Of a stretch of 64,000 bases of DNA, positions 17,157 through 26,613 are shown piece by piece. Position numbers and translations under genes: made by a program. The notes under the pieces are model-generated. The model saw nothing but the letters and a program-made list of their open reading frames with translations, searched no databases and was not told the DNA's origin. Origin of the DNA: an uncultured Lachnospiraceae bacterium (GTDB lineage Bacteria; Bacillota; Clostridia; Lachnospirales; Lachnospiraceae); the NCBI GenBank assembly GCA_947630855.1, contig CANRJF010000001.1, positions 47,685 to 111,684 of the forward strand, read 5' to 3'. How positions within the stretch are numbered: the stretch's first letter is position 1; each line of letters begins with the position of its first letter.

Positions 17157-18098
17157 ATGAGCCAGAACTTATCTGCATACAGGATTTTTTATACCGTGGC
17201 AAATACGGGAAATATTTCCAAAGCCGCCAAGGAACTTTTTATCAGCCAGCCTGCCATCAGCAAATCCATTCAGAAGCTGGAAGAAAATATAGGCTGTAAA
17301 CTATTTGCAAGAAGTTCCAGGGGAGTTGCCCTCACAGAGGAAGGGGCTCTTTTGTATACTTACGTAAAAGACGCCTTTGACACCTTAACCTTAGGGGAAG
17401 AAAAACTTCACCGTTCCATTGAACTGGGTGTGGGACATTTGAAAATCGGGGTGAGCACAACCTTATGCAAATACCTTTTACTCCCCTATTTAAAAAATTT
17501 TATCAAACTCCATCCCCATATTAATATATCTATAAACTGCCAGTCCACCAATGAGACGTTAAAGCTGTTGGAAGAAGATAAAATTGATATCGGGCTGGTG
17601 GGAAAGCCGGAAAACATAAAAAATATGAATTTTGACCATGTGGCAGAAATTGAAGATATTTTCGTGGCGGCAAAAGACTATCTGAGGAACTTAAAAACAA
17701 GAGGCGTTCCAAGAAACCATATTCTGCAAAACGCCACCCTTATGATGCTTGATAAAAATAATATAACAAGGCAGTATATTGACAACTACTTACAGCAAAA
17801 CCATATTACCGTACAGGATTCCATTGATATTTCCAATATGGATCTTCTCATTGAATTTGCAAAAATCGGTGTGGGTATTGCCTGCGTCATCCGAAGTTTT
17901 GTGCAGGATGAATTAAAATCCGGCACTTTAATGGAAATCCCCCTTCATGTCCCTATTAAAAAACGTGAAGTGGGGTTTGTGTACAAAAATCCGGAAAAAT
18001 CCATGACCTCCTTAAAGCAGTTTATTGAATTTTACCATGCCCCTATGATTTATACTCCAGAGTATACACATTTGCCAAATGATTTGCATTCCCCTTGA
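17157..18098 (+). CDS. LysR-family transcriptional regulator
   Basis: About 313 residues: N-terminal winged helix-turn-helix (AYRIFYTVANTGNISKAAKELFISQPAISKSIQKLE, residues 7-41) and a periplasmic-binding-protein-like effector domain. Divergent from leuC, so a role in controlling leuCD is likely, with the palindrome between them as possible operator. The ATG at 17157 is preferred over a TTG at 17136 because of AGGTG at suitable spacing. The last 16 or so residues (MIYTPEYTHLPNDLHSP) are translated from a 90-bp intergenic repeat and are not native to the family. Confidence 0.9.
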   Translation: MSQNLSAYRIFYTVANTGNISKAAKELFISQPAISKSIQKLEENIGCKLFARSSRGVALTEEGALLYTYVKDAFDTLTLGEEKLHRSIELGVGHLKIGVSTTLCKYLLLPYLKNFIKLHPHINISINCQSTNETLKLLEEDKIDIGLVGKPENIKNMNFDHVAEIEDIFVAAKDYLRNLKTRGVPRNHILQNATLMMLDKNNITRQYIDNYLQQNHITVQDSIDISNMDLLIEFAKIGVGIACVIRSFVQDELKSGTLMEIPLHVPIKKREVGFVYKNPEKSMTSLKQFIEFYHAPMIYTPEYTHLPNDLHSP

Positions 18099-18139
18099 AA
18101 TAGAGGATGCCTGGGCAAATCATTTGGCTGACGGGTATA
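18050..18139. repeat. 90-bp palindromic repeat element, copy A
   Basis: Nearly the same sequence occurs at 28492-28583. It contains the hairpin TATACTC-CA-GAGTATA, then a perfect 14-bp stem GCCAAATGATTTGC (18074-18087) / GCAAATCATTTGGC (18115-18128), and ends in ACGGGTATA, which could alternatively pair with the first TATACTC. The left part overlaps the end of the lysR coding frame. Confidence 0.85.
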
Positions 18140-18143
18140 AAAA

Positions 18144-18168
18144 GGCAGATTTCCAAAGGAAGTCTGCC
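18144..18168. terminator. Bidirectional terminator between lysR and ilvC
   Basis: GGCAGATTTCC (18144-18154) pairs with GGAAGTCTGCC (18158-18168), 11 bp with one G-T pair and a 3-nt loop. TTTTCTTT follows on the plus strand and TTTTTAT on the minus strand. Confidence 0.85.
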
Positions 18169-18175
18169 CTTTTCT

Positions 18176-19731
<1,556 letters not shown>

Positions 19732-19771
19732 AAGAAAACCTTCCTTTGCTTAAACACTCACACTAAAATTC

Positions 19772-19799
19772 ATTCTAGCACAAGTGGACAAAAAGTCAA
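19772..19799 (-). promoter_or_regulatory. Sigma-A promoter of ilvNC
   Basis: TTGACT (19794-19799) and TAGAAT (19772-19777), 16-nt spacer, minus strand. The -35 overlaps the sortase stop codon. No T-box leader is present in the short gap to ilvN. Confidence 0.65.
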
Positions 19800-20545
19800 T
19801 ACCAAACATTTTCAATCAGCTTTCCATGGATAACCCTCCTTTTTCCCATTCCGGCTGTACCTGCACAGGTAGAAAGGGTAAGTATATGGTCCTCTGCCGT
19901 GACGGTAACATCCGTCTCTTTAAAGCTTCGTGACGTTATCACGTCTAAAAATTCGGTAAAGTCCCCGTCGTCGGAAAAAGCAGTGGTAATATAGTAGTCT
20001 TCATCCTCAACAATATAGTAACTGAAAATCTGATATTTCCGTATATGATTGTCCGTATCTGCTATCAGGATAATATCCCTTCCCTCCTGCTCCCAAAAGT
20101 CTTCTTTAAATACATCTTTTAAGGAGCCGAACATTGTATCATCCACCATATTATGGCCATAAATTACCACATTTTTGTCTTCCAGGGATTGATTCCGGCA
20201 GTCCATAAAAATACAGCCTGCCGCATTTTCTTTTCTGTAAAAGGAATGATTCAGGTAATAAGAATTATCATCACCCTGCACCAACGGATAGTTCACATAT
20301 GGTTCGTAAAACATAATCCAGCCAACGGCATCTGCATTAAGTTCCTTTAGCTTTTTAAAATTAATCTGCTCTCCCTGCGCTTCCTCTTTATGGCTTTCCT
20401 GCGGCTCTACCATAACCTCCCCAATAACCTTTTCGGTTTCTCTTTTATTTTCTCCGGCGTCTTTAAAATAGCAGACAATGGCGGTAACGGAAAAAAGAAA
20501 TATTCCCAAAAATAATATCATGGAAACGGTATACATAACTTTCAT
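19796..20545 (-). CDS. Class B sortase
   Basis: A 249-residue membrane-anchored transpeptidase with one N-terminal signal anchor (about residues 4-26). Catalytic residues are visible: His131 in IYGHNM, Cys227 in TLSTC, and Arg236 in KRR. Class B sortases fix proteins with NPxTN/NPxTG-type signals to peptidoglycan. The gene directly follows the gene of an NPRTG-bearing surface protein (stop and start are within 2 nt), strongly suggesting a dedicated pair. GGGAAG lies upstream; a GTG at 20566 is open but is part of that site region. Confidence 0.93.
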   Translation of the reverse strand: MKVMYTVSMILFLGIFLFSVTAIVCYFKDAGENKRETEKVIGEVMVEPQESHKEEAQGEQINFKKLKELNADAVGWIMFYEPYVNYPLVQGDDNSYYLNHSFYRKENAAGCIFMDCRNQSLEDKNVVIYGHNMVDDTMFGSLKDVFKEDFWEQEGRDIILIADTDNHIRKYQIFSYYIVEDEDYYITTAFSDDGDFTEFLDVITSRSFKETDVTVTAEDHILTLSTCAGTAGMGKRRVIHGKLIENVWY

Positions 20546-20546
20546 A

Positions 20547-22988
20547 TTATTTTTTCTTCCCTGCACTTTTTTTCCTTTTCACTTTCCAAAAGGTAAGAAT
20601 CAGCATACAGAGGGCTGACAGAACTGCCGCCGCAAACAGCCAGGTAATGTAGCTTCCCGTCCTGGGATTTCGTGTAGTTTTGGAATTTCCGGCATCTGAT
20701 GTCCCATTTGTAAGAGAAACATCCTGCCCCACCGTTTCCTGATGGCTGTCCATATCAATCGTTTCTGTCTCTACCGTTATTTTTGCCTCCACTATTACCC
20801 CGTTCACATTTCCGCCGTCTTCCGTTCCGTTATTTTCCGGCTTATCCCCCTCCGGTTTATTCTCCTCCGGCTGCTCAGATGGCTGGGACGGTGTGGGTTC
20901 TGCCGGTTCGCTGCCTTCTTCTGCTTTTTCCCAGACCGCCGTATACTCACGCTCCCCCACGGAGCCTTTCGGTATCTTTACGGTAAGCGTAGGTTCCGTT
21001 AAGTCCGTGCCAATCCAGCCCACAAAATTGTAACCGCTTCTCACCGGATTATGTAAAATAATCTCATCACTTTCCGATGTATAAAAAGAAGGGTTTGACT
21101 CGTCCTCTTTCCATTGGCCTTCCTCCAGTTTATAGGTAATCTGATATATTTCCGCCACAATTACGTCACAGGGCGCATACGCATGATAAGGCGCCGACGT
21201 GGTGGCTTTTATAACTGCCTTTCCTAATCCCACCCGCGTTACGGTTCCATTTTCATCCACTGTCGCCACACTTGTATCAGATGAAGTCCATTCCACATCT
21301 TTTAAGGGAGCATTGTCCGGCGTCACCGCTGCCGTAAGGGAAGCTGTCAAATCTTCACTGTCTTCTATATCAAATAAAATGCTGTCTTTGTTCAGTTTTA
21401 TATCAACTGCCAGTACCATGACAATTTTCCCGTCATATGGAATCAATGCATACTTATCCATGTTATCGGCATACAGCCCCTTACTGCCGCTTTCCCTGTT
21501 ATCACACAGCCTGGCAAAATCATCCTGGGAAATAGTATAATTGTAGGGCACAATCATATCCCTGTAAGGATGGCTGCCGTCGTCAGGGCAGACCCACCGG
21601 GACATTCCAAGTTCTACACCGTCCGTCAAAGGCCCGCAAAGTCTTATGGGAGATGTGGGCGACGGGGGAGTATCATCATCCGCCCCGTCCAGATACAAAT
21701 TATCAAACCGGTCCTTTGTATCCCCGGCAGTATTGCCGGAGACTTTAGGGTTTCCCTTTAATTCTATAACGCTGTTTGGGCAGCCTAAAATACCGCCGCC
21801 GTAAGAAACTGCCGTATTGCCTGTGACAGTGCCCCCATACAGTTTCATTGTCCCTAAAATTATAGAAATGCCGCCGCCGTTTTTCGCCGTATTGCCTTCC
21901 AGTGTGCCGCTTTGCATCTGAAGCAGACTGTATCCGCTCTGCACAAGGATACCGCCCCCATTTGCCCCCTTATTTCCCGTAAGCCTGCCGCCGTTTATAA
22001 GGACAGCCCCCGGCGTAGATAACCCGGTTCCTGCCACGTATATGCCTCCGCCTCCGGTGCGCTGGGACCCGTCATCCTCCTTTACTGCACTATTGCCTGT
22101 AATCTCTCCCCCCATCATTTGAAACATCCCGATATTAACATATACACCGCCTCCGCAGTCAGCTTCGCAGCCATCTATGCTGCCGCCTGCCATTCCGAAC
22201 ATGGCCTGCTGATACCTGCCGCTGCTGTTTACCTCAACGCCGCCCCCATGCCGCGCCTTACAGTTTAAAATCTTAGAGCCTTCATACATAAAAAGCTGGC
22301 CCTTCCTGATGTTCACACCGCCTCCGCACATGCTCTGTGATTTGTTTTCTCCATTTTGCAGTACGGCACCGTCAATCATTCTTAAAATTGCGTATGAACC
22401 GTTCACGCAAACCAGCGGATGGTACCCGGATGCCCCGTTTGTCTTTCCCCCGTCCAGAATAATATCCTGCAGTCTTAATTCTCCCCCTGTAACGGTAAAG
22501 ATTCTTCCTTTGCTCTGGCTGTCATCTGTATCCTGTGCCATGGTTTTTATGGTACAGGGAGCATTTTCATCATAAGAAGTGATTACAACTGATTTTGAAA
22601 TGGTAATCACCTCTGTCAGCATAACATCCGAGAGCACAACTACTGTCCCTTTATCTGAAGCATTTGCAATTGCCTCCGTAAAAGACCCCTGTACCCATTG
22701 ATTTTGCTGGTTCTGCCACATTGCCTCCTTGCCCTGCCGCTGCTTTCCCTGCTCTAAGGCCCCGGATTTCTGTGCCCCGTCTGCCCCATTCTTCCACTGT
22801 TCCTGTGACGGTTCCGCCGCCTTCCCCCACTGTTTCCACTGTTTCTGCGCTGCCGCCGCTGCTTCCTCCCACAGTTCCTCCTGTTCCTGTGATGCATTTA
22901 CCCTGGTTTCCCCAAACAAATTAAAAGATACTATAATTAACACGCATAGACAAAACGCCCATGTAAAAAAACTTTTCTTTCCTGCCAT
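20547..22988 (-). CDS. Cell-wall-anchored beta-helix surface protein with NPRTG signal
   Basis: About 813 residues. A signal peptide (about 1-34) is followed by a Gln/Trp/Ala/Lys-rich stretch, a repetitive region (about 130-440) with recurring GGGI/GGGV and G-x-I-x-GN-TA units typical of a right-handed parallel beta-helix, a Big2 immunoglobulin-like domain (about 520-600; TSSDTSVATVDENGTVTRV), a Listeria-Bacteroides/InlB-type repeat (about 605-670; SGYNFVGWIG), a Pro/Glu linker, and NPRTG (about 774-778) before a membrane helix and KRKK tail. AAAAAGGAG sets the ATG at 22988; the ATG at 23009 overlaps that site. Substrate of the adjacent sortase; ligand unknown, likely an adhesin. Confidence 0.88.
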   Translation of the reverse strand: MAGKKSFFTWAFCLCVLIIVSFNLFGETRVNASQEQEELWEEAAAAAQKQWKQWGKAAEPSQEQWKNGADGAQKSGALEQGKQRQGKEAMWQNQQNQWVQGSFTEAIANASDKGTVVVLSDVMLTEVITISKSVVITSYDENAPCTIKTMAQDTDDSQSKGRIFTVTGGELRLQDIILDGGKTNGASGYHPLVCVNGSYAILRMIDGAVLQNGENKSQSMCGGGVNIRKGQLFMYEGSKILNCKARHGGGVEVNSSGRYQQAMFGMAGGSIDGCEADCGGGVYVNIGMFQMMGGEITGNSAVKEDDGSQRTGGGGIYVAGTGLSTPGAVLINGGRLTGNKGANGGGILVQSGYSLLQMQSGTLEGNTAKNGGGISIILGTMKLYGGTVTGNTAVSYGGGILGCPNSVIELKGNPKVSGNTAGDTKDRFDNLYLDGADDDTPPSPTSPIRLCGPLTDGVELGMSRWVCPDDGSHPYRDMIVPYNYTISQDDFARLCDNRESGSKGLYADNMDKYALIPYDGKIVMVLAVDIKLNKDSILFDIEDSEDLTASLTAAVTPDNAPLKDVEWTSSDTSVATVDENGTVTRVGLGKAVIKATTSAPYHAYAPCDVIVAEIYQITYKLEEGQWKEDESNPSFYTSESDEIILHNPVRSGYNFVGWIGTDLTEPTLTVKIPKGSVGEREYTAVWEKAEEGSEPAEPTPSQPSEQPEENKPEGDKPENNGTEDGGNVNGVIVEAKITVETETIDMDSHQETVGQDVSLTNGTSDAGNSKTTRNPRTGSYITWLFAAAVLSALCMLILTFWKVKRKKSAGKKK

Positions 22989-23028
22989 TTCTGCCAACTC
23001 CTTTTTCATCTAGTAAAAAAACAAGTTT

Positions 23029-23056
23029 ATTATAGCAGGCTGACATAAAATGACAA
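23029..23056 (-). promoter_or_regulatory. Promoter of surface protein-sortase operon
   Basis: TTGTCA (23051-23056) and TATAAT (23029-23034), 16-nt spacer on the minus strand, about 40 nt before the start codon. Confidence 0.7.
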
Positions 23057-23108
23057 CTTGTCCGGTATAAAATGCACTTTTGTGGGCATCATTAGCATTG
23101 AAATGGAA

Positions 23109-23139
23109 AAATACCCCGCCGTAAACCGGCGGGGTATTT
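23109..23139 (-). terminator. Strong terminator after SGNH lipoprotein gene
   Basis: AAATACCCCGCCG (23109-23121) and CGGCGGGGTATTT (23127-23139) form a perfect 13-bp stem with a 5-nt loop; on the minus strand a run of five T spans the end of the stem, immediately after the stop at 23142. Confidence 0.92.
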
Positions 23140-23141
23140 GA

Positions 23142-24128
23142 CTATGGCAGGGTAATATAATTAATAAAATGCTGGGCAATATTCGCCATTCCCGCATCAT
23201 TGGGATGGGCTGCCACTACTTCATTGTCTATGGCATGGATGCTGCCGTCTGAACCGTAAACCTCCGTGCCTAACGCGGAACGAAATGTATTATTATCGTA
23301 TTCCGCCCTGAAATCACTTACGTCAATATAGGGAATGCCATTTTGGGCACATGCCTCTCTCTTTGGGTTTTCAATTTCCTCCTTAGGGCTCCACAGCACG
23401 GTTCCCAGCATAAGAATCTGGGCGTTGGGAGCTTTTTCTTTAATCATTTGAACCAAAGCCGGGTAGTCTTCTCCCAAGGTTTCCTTGCCTTCCGTAATAT
23501 TCTCCCCTGTCTGCAGTGTAACCAAATCCGTATATTCGTTGAAATACTCCGTATACTGTTCCAATGCAGCCATTCGGTCCGGCGCCACTTCCCAGTCTTT
23601 GATGCTGACCACCATAGTGGTAACAGGCTTGCCTGCCTGCCCTGCCAGCCATCTTGAAAGTACATGCACATAATCATTCTCCTCCGTGGTGGCTGCCATT
23701 CCCCAATTACTCCACCACAGTTCGCTGGGGTCATTACATGTAACGGAATTTCCTACTGCCACATAATCAAATGCCTCTTCTGTGGCTGTAACAATGCCTG
23801 CATCCTCCGGCAGTTCTTCCGTTTCTTCGGTATTTGTTTCGGTATTTGTTTCTGTGTCAGTTTCGGCTTCCGTTCCCATCTCTGTTTCTGTCTGGGCACT
23901 TTCCTCCGTGTCAGGGGTTTTTGTCTCTTCCTGGCTGGAATCAGAATCTTTCTTCCCTGCTTCCTGCACAAAGGAAGCTTTCACTTTACTTCCTTCCTTC
24001 ATCTCCTGTTTCTGATTCATTTCTCCCTGTTCTACTTTTTCCGAAACAGGCTCCGCCGAATTGCATCCTGCAAGTGATAATACAATAACAACCGCTGCAA
24101 TTACAGACTGCCAACTTTTTTTCTTCAT
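23142..24128 (-). CDS. Secreted SGNH-hydrolase-like lipoprotein
   Basis: A 328-residue lipoprotein: signal peptide with lipobox LAGC (Cys22), a low-complexity Thr/Glu/Asp linker (about 60-110), then an SGNH-type domain. Block I AVGNSVT (Ser128), block III-like TGEN, and block V-like AAHPNDAGM are visible, giving a plausible Ser/Asn/Asp-His set. Such esterases often remove acetyl groups from polysaccharides or wall polymers; the substrate is unknown. The ATG at 24128 has GGAG at 6 nt; the frame remains open upstream into a GC hairpin (24144-24160) and possibly the IS end, which may have replaced the native promoter. Confidence 0.75.
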   Translation of the reverse strand: MKKKSWQSVIAAVVIVLSLAGCNSAEPVSEKVEQGEMNQKQEMKEGSKVKASFVQEAGKKDSDSSQEETKTPDTEESAQTETEMGTEAETDTETNTETNTEETEELPEDAGIVTATEEAFDYVAVGNSVTCNDPSELWWSNWGMAATTEENDYVHVLSRWLAGQAGKPVTTMVVSIKDWEVAPDRMAALEQYTEYFNEYTDLVTLQTGENITEGKETLGEDYPALVQMIKEKAPNAQILMLGTVLWSPKEEIENPKREACAQNGIPYIDVSDFRAEYDNNTFRSALGTEVYGSDGSIHAIDNEVVAAHPNDAGMANIAQHFINYITLP

Positions 24129-24166
24129 ATAAATCTCCATTCCGCCGCCAAGTCGGCGGCACAAAT

Positions 24167-24426
24167 AGTAATGAAAGTCTTCCAATTCTCCACGTTACTG
24201 ATAGAATAATTCTTAAAGAAGCTATACTACAAAGCACGGGGAGGTGAGTCGTAAGGACTTTCTTCGTTTTAGACAGCATATAAATCAGTGTAAGTTCCAT
24301 CTTTCAAGCACAAATAAGTGGCTCGCAAGACCGTACAGTAAGAATTGTTTTAACTTCTCTGTTAAATGTGTGATGGGACAGTCAATGGCTTCTTTATCAT
24401 TATTAATTCGAAAGGAGTTTTTGACC
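24167..24426 (+). ncRNA. Candidate bridge RNA region in the IS110 left end
   Basis: IS110-family recombinases with a long left non-coding end are known to express a bridge RNA from it that pairs with target and donor DNA. This stretch has the right length and position, ahead of the transposase ribosome binding site. I could not define the two guide loops by eye, so only the location is supported. Confidence 0.25.
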
Positions 24427-25689
24427 ATGAAAGTTGTTTATCAAACCTGTTGTGGTGTCGATGTTCACAAATCTTTTCTCGTTGCCACAATCATCAAAAC
24501 CACTTCCGGAATCGAACCTTCTTACTACAAGAAGCGTTTCTCCACTTTCAACAACTCTATCCTGCAGTTCAAAGAATGGCTGATTGAAAACAAATGCCGT
24601 GATGTCTGCATGGAATCTACCGGCAAATACTGGGTTCCTGTGTTTAACCTTTTGGAGGGCGAAATCAACGTCACCATCGCTAATCCCAAATGGGTAAAAG
24701 CTGTCAAAGGAAACAAGGACGATACCAAGGATTCCAAATGGATTGGGGATTTGTTTCGATTAGGCCTGGTCCCTGGAAGTTATATCCCTTGTAAACCAAT
24801 CCGTATCCTGCGTGAATTTACAAGATACCGTTACAAGCTGATTTCCTGCCGTTCCAGCGAAAAGAACAGATATCAGAATGCACTTACTGTTTGTAATGTT
24901 GCTTTAGATTCGGTTGTTTCCGATATCTTTGGAAAATCAGCCACTTCTGTTATTGACTACCTAATCGGGCAATCCGCGGGTCCCATCAACCACGAAGAAA
25001 TCTCTTCCAGACTGCTTCGTTCCCTAAAGAAGAAGTCTGACAGTGTCATTGAATCCATCGAAGGGTATCAGATGGCTGATTCCCAAAAATACCGCATGCG
25101 CCTTATCCGTGCACATATGGATTATATCACATCTACGATAAATGATATAGACACCATGATTGATTCTTTGATTAAACCCTATGAAAATGCTGTCCAGTTA
25201 CTGTGTACCATTCCAGGTGTTGACCGTAATAGCGCCATCACTATTATCTCTGAAATTGGTACCGATATGACCCAGTTTTCTAATTCCAAACGTTTATGCT
25301 GCTGGGCAGGATTAACTCCTGGCAATAACGAATCTGCTGGTAAGAAGAAATCCGCCAGGATAACACGTGCCGGTGTCTACCTCAAACCTGCATTGGTACA
25401 AGTTGCCCATGCAGCCGTGAAATCTGATAAATCTCCTTACTACAAAACCAAATATGAACGAATTTCAAAGCGCCGTGGCAAGAAAAGAGCCATCATTGCC
25501 ATCGCCCGGATGATCCTCACTGCCATCTACCAGATACTGTCTACTGGAGAAGCGTGGAATCCGACCGATTTATTCAAAATAGATATGCCTGAACCCCTGA
25601 AAGAAAAACAGAAGGAAAAGGCTATCAAGCAGGCTAAGAAACTACTCATCCGCGAAGGAATTATTTCCGAATCGCAATTAGCTTCTTAA
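24427..25689 (+). CDS. IS110-family transposase (DEDD recombinase)
   Basis: A 420-residue transposase. The N-terminal RuvC-like domain has Asp12 (GVDVHK), Glu63 (CMESTGKYW) and Asp99/Asp102 (KDDTKDSKWIGDL); the C-terminal Transposase_20 domain has LLCTIPGVDRNSAITIISEIG, CCWAGLTPG and the Ser/Lys-rich AGKKKSARITRAG block containing the likely nucleophilic serine. The frame is open upstream to 24244, but the ATG at 24427 carries AAAGGAG and begins the family's conserved N-terminus. The gene appears intact, so the element may be active. Confidence 0.95.
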   Translation: MKVVYQTCCGVDVHKSFLVATIIKTTSGIEPSYYKKRFSTFNNSILQFKEWLIENKCRDVCMESTGKYWVPVFNLLEGEINVTIANPKWVKAVKGNKDDTKDSKWIGDLFRLGLVPGSYIPCKPIRILREFTRYRYKLISCRSSEKNRYQNALTVCNVALDSVVSDIFGKSATSVIDYLIGQSAGPINHEEISSRLLRSLKKKSDSVIESIEGYQMADSQKYRMRLIRAHMDYITSTINDIDTMIDSLIKPYENAVQLLCTIPGVDRNSAITIISEIGTDMTQFSNSKRLCCWAGLTPGNNESAGKKKSARITRAGVYLKPALVQVAHAAVKSDKSPYYKTKYERISKRRGKKRAIIAIARMILTAIYQILSTGEAWNPTDLFKIDMPEPLKEKQKEKAIKQAKKLLIREGIISESQLAS

Positions 25690-25877
25690 CTCTTCAAACC
25701 AATACTTTTTCAAAGGCTGCCATAAGACAGCTTGTTAAAGTGCGCCATTTATTGGTTGGCCTCTACTTTCTTTCACAGTAACCCTTCTTTCCTAAAAAAC
25801 TTGATGTACCAAACATTATAATCCAAGGTATTTTCCACTGCAAGTATTCTTAGGAAACGGTCACAAATTTATCACAT

Positions 25878-26165
25878 TTATATTTTTGCCTTCGGTATAA
25901 ACTCGATTTTCAACACCATATCCATTCCATCTGCAAGTCGTTTTAACAACTTTAAAGATGGATTTCTGGTTCCATTCTCTAATTTGCTAATATCAGCTTG
26001 ATTAATTCCAGTTTTTGCCGCAAGTTCCTTCTGCGTGAGATTCTGAGAAATTCTTGCATTAACTATTGCACGAATAACATCCATTTCCGGCTGAATATCG
26101 TCCCATTCTTTTTTGAATTCTTCATCCTGTAATTGTTCGTTTAAAAATTCTCTAAATTCACTCAT
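25878..26165 (-). CDS. higA: Xre/HigA-type antitoxin
   Basis: A 95-residue protein with a central helix-turn-helix of the Cro/C1 type (LTQKELAAKTGINQADISKLENGTRNPSLKLLKRLADGM, about residues 43-81). It follows the toxin gene with an 8-nt overlap, the reversed order (toxin first) typical of higBA modules. It should bind the palindromic operator at 26548-26567 and neutralise the partner. Gene name by family resemblance. Confidence 0.85.
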   Translation of the reverse strand: MSEFREFLNEQLQDEEFKKEWDDIQPEMDVIRAIVNARISQNLTQKELAAKTGINQADISKLENGTRNPSLKLLKRLADGMDMVLKIEFIPKAKI

Positions 26166-26517
26166 TATTTTTCATCCTTTCTAGGAACTGACTGCGATAC
26201 ATCTTTGCTAATTTAATTTCCTGCATTGGTGTCTTTTGCGTTTTCTTTATAAATCCATTAGTAAGAACTATTCTATTCCCATAATAAAAAAAATATAATA
26301 TCCTTGATATGTCATTTCCAACTTTTCCTCTAAGTTCAAATATTCCATCTTCCAAATATTTACTATATGGTTCTCTAAGTTCATTACCATTTTCTTCCAA
26401 TATGTCAATTATTCCGAGAATTTTTGCTCTCATTTTCTTATCAAGACTTAAGATAAAATCCTTTGCCGGTTTGTCTCCATTATCTTTAGTATAAAACTCT
26501 ACTTCAAATTTATCCAC
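26158..26517 (-). CDS. higB: RelE/HigB-like (Gp49 family) toxin
   Basis: A 119-residue basic protein of the phage Gp49/HigB group: KPAKDFILSLDKKMRAKILGIIDILEENG, GIFELRGKVGNDISRILYFFYYGNRIVLTNGFIKKTQKTP are the conserved blocks, with the Lys/Arg and aromatic positions of the RelE fold. Such toxins cut mRNA on the ribosome. The start is a GTG with GGAGGGG upstream. It is the first gene of a two-gene operon directly behind an operator-containing promoter. Confidence 0.88.
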   Translation of the reverse strand: MDKFEVEFYTKDNGDKPAKDFILSLDKKMRAKILGIIDILEENGNELREPYSKYLEDGIFELRGKVGNDISRILYFFYYGNRIVLTNGFIKKTQKTPMQEIKLAKMYRSQFLERMKNNE

Positions 26518-26544
26518 TTTATTTTATCCCCTCCCCCCATCAAC

Positions 26545-26573
26545 AGTATATGGTATATATGCCATATTGTCAA
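26545..26573 (-). promoter_or_regulatory. higBA promoter with operator in the spacer
   Basis: TTGACA (26568-26573) and TATACT (26545-26550) are separated by 17 nt on the minus strand. The spacer and -10 are covered by a near-perfect 20-bp palindrome (26548-26567, ATATGG/CCATAT arms), so antitoxin binding would block RNA polymerase. Confidence 0.8.
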
Positions 26574-26613
26574 CAAAAACTCCCTACTATCAAGCATCCA
26601 AAGCACACATTTT

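Larger units (their letters stand above)
24160..25868 (+). mobile_element. IS110-family insertion sequence (ends approximate)
   Basis: One DEDD transposase gene flanked by about 260 nt (left) and 180 nt (right) of non-coding DNA, without obvious terminal inverted repeats, as usual for IS110 elements. The ends are inferred from a CACAAAT present at both 24160-24166 and 25862-25868, which could be the target core duplicated on either side; this is weak. It separates the SGNH lipoprotein gene from higBA. Confidence 0.7.

Noticed and set aside
24244..24426. Upstream extension of the transposase frame
   Set aside because: The conserved IS110 N-terminus begins at the ATG at 24427 with AAAGGAG; the extension lies in the non-coding left end.
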